Source: Pyxicephalus adspersus
Taxonomy: Eukaryota > Chordata > Amphibia > Anura > Pyxicephalidae
Direction: 5' to 3'
DNA length: 64,000 bases
Assembly: GCF_032062135.1 (NCBI RefSeq)
Contig: NC_092862.1
Location: forward strand, 63,391,833 to 63,455,832
Part shown: positions 27,901-36,688 of the stretch, piece by piece
Position numbering within the stretch: the stretch's first letter is position 1
How the letters are laid out: each line of letters begins with the position of its first letter
Notes under the pieces: model-generated
The model's database searches: none
Told to the model about the DNA's origin: nothing
The model's input: only the letters and a program-made list of their open reading frames with translations
Translations under genes and position numbers: made by a program

Positions 27901-30900
27901 CCTTGAAAATATCCCACTGTGAAATGTAAAGATTTGCATCAGCGGGTAGATTGACTACAGTTAAGCTACGTACACACTTCCAATTATTATCGTTGTTAAA
28001 CGAACGACGAACGATCCTGCACGATATCTGCGAACGATCGTATAGCACCGATCCTGCACATACAGATAACGACACGATCGTTCGTAGATATTGTACACAC
28101 AATAGATACGATCGTTTGAGCGATACAGGGAGTGACGTGCACGATAGGAAGTGAACGAACGTTCGTTCGTCACGCATGCTCAGACCGTGGACGATCAACG
28201 AACGATCGTACACACGAACGATGGTCAACGATCGTCGTCCAATCCGATCCGCCGGTCCGGTCGTTCGTTTCCAACGACTTTCCTCGTTCGTCGGCGTCGT
28301 TGGTTACTTTTTTACGAACGATTTTTGCCCAATCGATCGTTCGTCGTTCATTTTGAACGATAAAAATTGGAAGTGTGTATGCAGCTTTAGGCTGTGTACA
28401 CACGTTAGATTTTTGTTGTTGGAAATGATCTTTCATGATTGTTTCCAACAATAAAAGACCAAACAATGAATGAACGAGTTTGGTTCTGAGGAGAGGGGGG
28501 GGGGGGGGGGAGAAAGAGTGAATGGCACCCCATCTGGCTCTCTCCCATTCACTTCCATTGCGGTTGTTTGTCTTCTGTTCTTTGTGAATCCACCAGGACG
28601 GATCCATGAATGATGATAGACGGCCTGTTTGTGTACATCAGATTCTTATACATCAGAATCCTCTGACGTGTGTACGTAGCCATAGTTTGGAATAAGGATA
28701 AAAGGTTCAACATTGCTGCTTCCAGAATTCATAAAGTTTGTGAACTTTTGTCCAAAAATTGTGTGGGTTTCTACCATATATGATGATCAACATTTAGTTC
28801 TAACGTTAGCCTATCCCTTTAAAAGAAGTATTTTTAATTATGGACTTAGACCTAACATATAATTGGAAATCTAGCCAACACTGGGTTTCCAATTCTAATT
28901 TTCCTTGTGACTAAACTTATAAAAGTACACTTGTTTTAGTGTCTGACATAAGTTGTCACCTGCTTATTTTCATTGGTGGGGCTGTTGTTTACGTTACATT
29001 GCAATTTCACAGTTATTTTACTGTACAGATTTGGAAGTCAAATTTTGGCCATGTGCCTCAGCTAAGAGTTGTGAATGTTAAACAAACACTCTCCAAACTT
29101 CAACATAGCCATTCATAATTTTGATAGGGGTGCTGCATTAGCTCAGCTGCTCACTGTAAAGCAGAGCCAAACAAGCTAGGTGTTCCTGTTACATGGTGAT
29201 TACGTAGTTGAAAGCTTCATTATATTAACATATTAAGGTCAGAGAAAGCCAGTAAAGTACAGTGACCAATTTTGCTTTCCATATATCCATTTTGAGGTTG
29301 TGAAGATTTTTATTTTACAAGTGTTACAAAAATCTTAAATACTTTATAGGTGAGCCATCCTATGTACTAAAAGATATTACACATCCAGACTAAGTGCTAA
29401 ACTGTATAGCAGGAAAATGAATATTTGGGCCATATTATTGCAGATTTATTTTTTAGCTGATAATTACAATGTTGACCATACTTTGTTATAAAATGTGTTC
29501 TGCTTACCCAATTAGTCAGAGGATATCAGTACTGGGAGCTGCTTTATTATCTAATGAGAAATAATTAGTCTGCTTAGTACAGCAACACCAGATTCTAAAA
29601 CTGACTACACATGTTACATTCTGATTGTACATTGACCATCCAGTCCAACTGATTGAATAGTTTAGTTCACATACTCTATAGTTTTGGTAGTTTTAAAGTT
29701 CATTGTACAGACATTGTGCTTTTAGATTGTTGATACTGATATTTTTGATGAGTTTAAGAGACTACGATAGTTGAGATCACATTCTAATCCAGTTAATAAT
29801 AATTTCTGCTCTATCCTTGTTGTTTTCTCGGTTTAAAATTGACACATGCCGAGTCTGCTTGTAACAGGACTTGTAACAGGGCATTTCTCTTTAGTTTAAG
29901 TCTTCCTTTAACAGGTTGGTTGCCCTTTAGCAGCAGCATGTGAGGTCAGGTTGGAGTGCCAAGAAATGATGTAAGAGGGCTGGAAGGAGTCTATCTTGGG
30001 AATGTCAGGGGACAGAAGAAGTAGTTTAGGTACGGTCCCTTCAAACTCGTAAAAATGTAAATGCCTTACAGACTAAGATCCATCTAGGGGAGTGCAGCCT
30101 TTATTCTATGCTCCCTCTAAAACAGAGGTCCCCAACCCCCGGCACGACTAGTAGGCAGTGGTCGTCTGACAGGTGGGCCACAGCTCAGAGAAGGACCCCG
30201 CTTTGGGGGTGCACCTGCCAGAGCCGGGGCTCGTGTCTCCCGGGGACATCGCAGGCTCAGGAAGGTGGGCGGATTGTTTATCTGAACACAAACGGCCCAC
30301 CCTCCCAATGCCTGGCATCATGACATCACTCTGGGAGGAAGTTTTAGGCAACACATGGCTCCTTGCACATGCGCGGTCAGGAGTTTGTGCATTTAGTGAT
30401 CTGCGACCTGCAAAAGATTAGGGACTACTGCTCTAGACGATAAAAATATTCATTTTAAAGAAAGTGATTAATACCTTGTAAAATGATACTTCTTTATAGG
30501 CCTTCAAGGGAGCACCACATACAATGTTTTTTACGTTCGTTATTGGAACTGATGTTTGAAAGCAAGGGTATCAAGATCAGAAAAGACTGAAGTTTTCCAG
30601 TTAATAATGCTTTCAGAAACCTTTACTTGCTCCTAGCAAGCCTTGAATATCTGTTCTACAAACAGGGCATTAGGAAAATTCTGTGGACATCCTAGATGGA
30701 AGTAACTTGCTGAAGGCTGTTAGAGATACGATTACCATGTGCAAGGGAGCCTGTGGAGCTGGACTATTTGGGATTTTAGGGGTGAATAAATCCTTTGATG
30801 ACACCCCTGTGACTACTAGAATACTCTTAGTAAAGTAAGGCCTGGTGACCCATGTGGGGCTTGCATGGCTTTACAAAGCTCATGCTTTGTGGGCTGTGGG

Positions 30901-33900
30901 CCATTTATGTCCATTTATGTCCTGAAGAGATACAGAAATTTATGCTGTTGGAAGCTCTGAGTGTAAGAGATGTTTGGCATCTTGATATTCCAACAAGCAT
31001 TTTATATATATAGCTCACCTTTGTGTTTGTGGTATTGGCCACTTTAAAGAGGGATAAGTATTGTCAGATGGATTTACCCTTACAACCTCATAAAATATCA
31101 CATTACCCCAATAATATATTGTCACATAAAAGTAATAGGAAATATGTAGCATAAAAATTATAAAATATACCAACTTTACAAACAGCTTCTGAACATGGTG
31201 ACTAGATAAGGATGCAATCACAATCCTTCCGACAAGATCTGGGTAACACTGATCCAAAATCTTACTAGAAGATTCTCCTTCACTGCACTAACTACAGAAT
31301 TCCATCCAAATGAGTCCACAGGCCACACCTAACTAGACTGTTGAGTGGGGCACCAATCTCAAACATTTACCAATGTGGCCCTTTCCAAACCCACAGGGAG
31401 TTACCTAAACTTTTATTCTTGTGGTCTTAATGAAACAGTGAATATTCAGACTCATGGCAGTTTCAAATTAAGATCATTACTGAAGAAACATAATACAAGA
31501 CTCAGAAACATTCTTGAACAGTTCAGACGATTATCAATATTTTAGGGAACTCTTTCTTTACAGAAAACAATATGGGACACTCTATCCACTATCAGTCACC
31601 TTACTCCCATATCTCATGTTAGACTATATTCAGAACCTGGAGGAGTATGGCAGGATACTACCCTAGGAGTAAAGTGTAACACCAGTCCTCTACATGGTCA
31701 AGATGTAATCTCCCAAGGAAAACAAAAAGACCTTCTCTTCCCTCACTTTATGCTGTCAGGAAAACCTCATTAAAACTTGCCCAATTACCCCTTACAGGTG
31801 CATGGAAGTACAAATAAGACCAAACATATTCAGGGGAATTTGATGCTCATTTAGGTATCTAAATATATTGGGCCTTCAATTCACTAATATTATATTAAAT
31901 ATGGAAAGATATTAAAAAATGGTGCCTTATGTTCAGCCCTAACATGCATACGTTTCTGTACTATGTTTTTTAGTTTCCATTTCATTATTTTGTTTTAAAA
32001 ATATATCTTGATTTAAAGTAAAAAAACATTGAAAACACATTTTAGTATGTAAAAAATAGTAGTACATTACCTTCACATATCTTCTGTTGCATTGTTTCTT
32101 TAATCCTATCTATTGTGGTGTAGTCCTCTGCATACAGAACATAGTCTGTGGAGGGACTATTGGCTATCGCCACAAGCTCGGACTTAGTTATTTCAGAGCC
32201 AACTCCCACTGCAAACATAATGATATTCTGTGCCCTGGCTTCTGCAGCAATCTCCACCACATCATCCTGAGACTTGCCATCTGTGACCACAATTGCGATC
32301 TTGTTCTTGGTAAGGTTAGGCCTTTTGGAAGAGGGAAACACATTCTCTGTGGCAAATTTAATGGCCCGACCTGTCTGGGTATTACCTCCCAGATATTTCA
32401 TGCTTTTCAGTGCATTAATAAGTTGCTGGTTTGTCCGATGTTGTCCAAGTGGAAATTCTAGTCTTGGTGCATCGCTGTATTGAACCACAGCCACTTGACT
32501 GTAAGCAGGTCCAATATCAAAGCTGCTTGTGATGTTTATCAACCAGTTCTTTGCTGTGTCAAAATCTGCATAACCTACGCTCCAGGAGCCATCCACAATA
32601 AATACTAAATCATTCACCGCAGTCCTGCAACCTGTTAACATAAAAGCACAAATATTTTAATTTCCAATAATATCCAATGACACTTTTATTTTTACACAAT
32701 ACTAAAAATTATTTGGGTTTCCAAAGGTCTGAAAATTTCAAAAGATCTTCAACTGAAGTTCTGGAAGGTATGGCCATTCCTATCTACCTGTGCGTGTCCT
32801 AACACCAAATATTATGGTGGAAAGTTTTCATAATGGTCCTAACAAACTTAAAAACTCAGAAACTCAAACTTTCCAAACATGCCAAAAACTGAAGTATCTG
32901 TTTTTTGGCAGATTGACCATTTAATGTGTTAGGTTGTACAATATTGACTTCTTTCTATCATGTTTGTTTTGTTTTTGGCCCAAAAAATCAAAGTGTCAAA
33001 GGGACTAAACACTCAATGTTTTTCCACAGAAATAACACCCCACGATTCCTTAGGATTTCCCGAATCATTTATTGTGTTCCAGGAAGGATGAAAACATAAA
33101 CTTAACTTTCCCATACTTTGCATAGTTTTGATTTTTGGGCCCATACTTGTCTTAGTACCTAAAACTCTGTACCTGACTTCACTAATATAGACTCCAAAAT
33201 TACCTGGACACTCATAAAGTATATTTAGGAAACATGAACATAACAAATTCCATCTCATATTATAATGTCTGCCTTATGATATTATTCAGTAAATCAAAAT
33301 ATTACTTGAAAAGAATGAACCATATCTTATTTTTTCTATTGTAATCTGTCCCCTTATTCCTATTTGGCAATAGAATAGCTGGCCCTCCACTCACAAATGT
33401 CATTAAATAGGAAATTAACTTTGGGAGATTCACCCAAAAAGAGAGGCAGAGGGTAAAAATCTTATAATTATGATTGTTCATGGTCTTCCTGCAGTTGGTC
33501 TTTTCTTAGTACTGACTTAACATTCCTTGTTCCGCTCTCTGCCTCTGTGTGGAAACCATCTTGGTATAGGCCACGTTTGCTCCCTAATGTCAGAGCCTCC
33601 TAAACTCAGAATTTTCACTTTACATAAAAGGGTAAACAATCCTTTTATGTTAAGTAAAAATTCTGTTTGTTAATTTTTTCAGTGCAAGATCCTTTTTATT
33701 TAAAAAAAAAGGGTGCAGCACCGCCGCCTAATTCTCAAGCTCCTAGGCGATGGAGAATGAATAGAAGCCTCCCAGGATACCTACATCACACATCCCGGGA
33801 GGCTCCTTCTACGCATGGCCAAGCATCTTGGGCATGCGCAGAAGGAGCGCTTTCATCAAAAAGGAAAAAAATTCCCGAAGACGGATGCCAGGACGACGCG

Positions 33901-36641
33901 GGACCCAACAAAAGAGACCTCTGGACCAATCGACTGCTCTGTGGGATTGAAGGTGGGTGTATTTTTTTGGGGACTTTTGAGTTTACTTCCTCTTTAAGTA
34001 CAGCAGTACAGTGGTAACATCACCAAATCGTATTCCAAATCCTCTAAGCAGTAACAGGCCTCCATATACAGTTATGGGGTACATTCACATACAGGTAGTG
34101 CTCTAGTGCAATAATTACAAAAAGTCATTTTTAAGGGAATGATTAGGCACAAATAAAACTTCTAGATGTTTCCTACAACATAACATTTTTTTCTGAATTC
34201 AGTTTCACAATAAATGGTAGAATTTCAGGCAATATAAAGCAATATACCTCTTAGATATATAAATTATGTCCTTCTGTACAAATTTTTCAAATACCATTTA
34301 CTATCAATTAAATAGTAAGAATGCACTGTCTGTGTATGATAAGAATCCCCTTTCTTCTGGTGGTCAATTTCTGGAACCAGCCAGCTTAGTCTATACAGAC
34401 TGTTTCCCCAGCGTTTAACCTGAGGCTTTTAAAGCCCATGTTTGATGTCCCCATGCATTCCAATAGGCTAATCTACACCAGGACGTTTCCTTCAGGCACG
34501 TTTTTGAGCGTTATCTTAAACGTTGCTTGCAACGTTCAAAAAATTTAAATGCTGGATAAACGCATGAAAACTCTTGAAAACGCTTCCGTTGAACTCAATG
34601 GAGGCTTTTTCAAGCGTTTTTAAGCTTTTATGAAAGCTTCCATTGAAAACAATGGGGGCTTTTATAAACGTTTTTAGTAGGACTTTGGACTCTGGAAGCC
34701 CCCTTTAATTAAGGAGACTCCCAGATCTCCACCTCCCCACCCTGGGGAATGAGTACAGGGGTACATAAAACCCCTTACTCATTCCCTGAAAGGGTTAAAA
34801 TATGTGTAAAAAATTGGACGAGGCTTTATTGTTAAATTATTTTATTAAATGTGTGTGTGCTTGTGTAACCAAACTTTTTTTTTTCTACAGGTTATCCCAA
34901 TGACAGGAGGATTTCCAGGGTTGCAATGAGCGGAGGCCTGGGAATCCTCCTGACAGTGAGGGATTGCAGGGCACTAGGGGTTAAATGAGGACAAGCCTCT
35001 CCATTCACCCCTAGTGCTCTGTGATTGGCTGAGATTTTACGTTTCTCAGCCATTCGGCACTAAACATGAATGGGGAGACTTGTGCCCATTCATCTCTAGT
35101 GCTCTGTGATTGGCTGAGAAATAGGAAACCCTGATGACAGCTCAAGCATCATCAGGATTTTCCTTTCCTTGGCCAATCAGGGTGCAGAGCAGTTTACTAT
35201 GCTGACAGCTCCACTCCCCTGATCACTCGCGCAGCCCTAGAGGAGGTGTGACATGTATTACATATACAGAACATATGTCACACCTCCTCTAGGGCTGCGG
35301 GAGTGATCAGGTGCTCATTTCTCAACTGGACTATGGGAAGATCCTCTTCTCTGGCATCCCTTTTTTCAGACTCTTTCCTCTACAATCTGTCATAAATGCT
35401 GTGGCTAGACTTGTTTATCCTTCCCTTCTGATCTGCTGCCTCATTTTGCCAGTCCTTACACTGGGCTCCAAGAATCTAATTCAACACACTGTGTTTTGCT
35501 TTAAAATCATTCCACAGTTCTTGTCCCACCTACATTTCCATTCTGATACACTCCCAGCTCCCTCCCTTCGCTCCTCTAATGACCTACCAATGACTTCCCC
35601 ACTCAACACCTCTTCCCATGCATGGCTAAAAGACTTCTCTAGAGCTGCACCCACTCTCTGTGACTTCCTTCCTCCTATTAGGCTTGTTCCTGCTCTGTCT
35701 CCTAACCCATTACCAATAAGCCACCATTTTGCATGCCCCTCCTATTGTGTACTCTACTTCCCAACCTCTTAGATTGTAAGCTCTTTTGGAAAGGGTTCTC
35801 TCCTTGTGTGTCATTGTTTGTATTTTCTGTCATTTGCATTCCTTATTTAATACTATAACAGCAATGCATATTATGTTGGTGCTTTTTAACCACCTAGCCG
35901 GTATGCCCGTACGAAGGTCGGGCAAAAAAAAATGGCTAGGATGGTTAACCCCGTAATTTTGTCACATCCTTACCTCCCTACAATTTAAAAAAAAAATTTC
36001 ATGAAAAACAGTGGATCACTTTTGGTACAGAAATCTAGACCTCAGTGTAACGCTCAGGTGGTTAAGTAAAGAATATAATTAATAATAACGATAATAATAT
36101 AATAATAATACAAGTAATCCCCGGGTTACATACAAGATAGGGACTGTAGGTTATTTCTTAAGTTGAATTTGTAGGTAAGTCAGAACATTTTAATAAATGC
36201 AATTAGGACAGATGTTTGTCTCAACATATTATTAGGCAGCATGGTGTCATTTACTGTATAAAATCCTCATTGTAAGTTAACCACAAACAAAGCAAAAAAA
36301 AAAAAAAAAGCTTTATGGAGCCTAGACATTTATTATATTCTGGAGCAAGCTGTGCTTTGATATGCAAAAAGAAACAACTGCAGAGTTTGTCTTCATCATT
36401 AAAGAGTTGCAAGAAGCTGCAACAGGAGCTCACCACCTTAGCTGTGTTTAGCAAAAAAATTATTATGCAATTCATGCAAACTGCCCCCTCCCCCCATCAA
36501 CCCTTTGTCCTGCACACGAGTGAGCAGGGAAGCCCCATTCACATCTAGGAGTCATCCGTATGTCGGATGACCTAACTCAGGGACTACCTGTATCTGAATT
36601 TCAGTGTTTTTTAAAATGTGTTTTTAAAACTTTTGCCTTTA

Positions 36642-36688
<47 letters not shown>

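Noticed and set aside
27578..28389. Functional transposase gene for the hAT or ACGATCG elements
   Set aside because: No DDE or hAT dimerisation motif in any frame; all copies here are short and non-autonomous.
28170..28607. Long overlapping open frames on both strands around 27815-28607
   Set aside because: They come from stop-poor CGA/CGT-rich MITE sequence and a G run; the translations are low-complexity Arg/Ser/Thr/Val text without domains.
33667..34017. 116-codon plus-strand frame, GC-rich
   Set aside because: Probably a dispersed repeat (ends in a TTACTTCCTCTTTAAG-like terminus); no protein motif. The element limits could not be set, so it is not listed as a feature.
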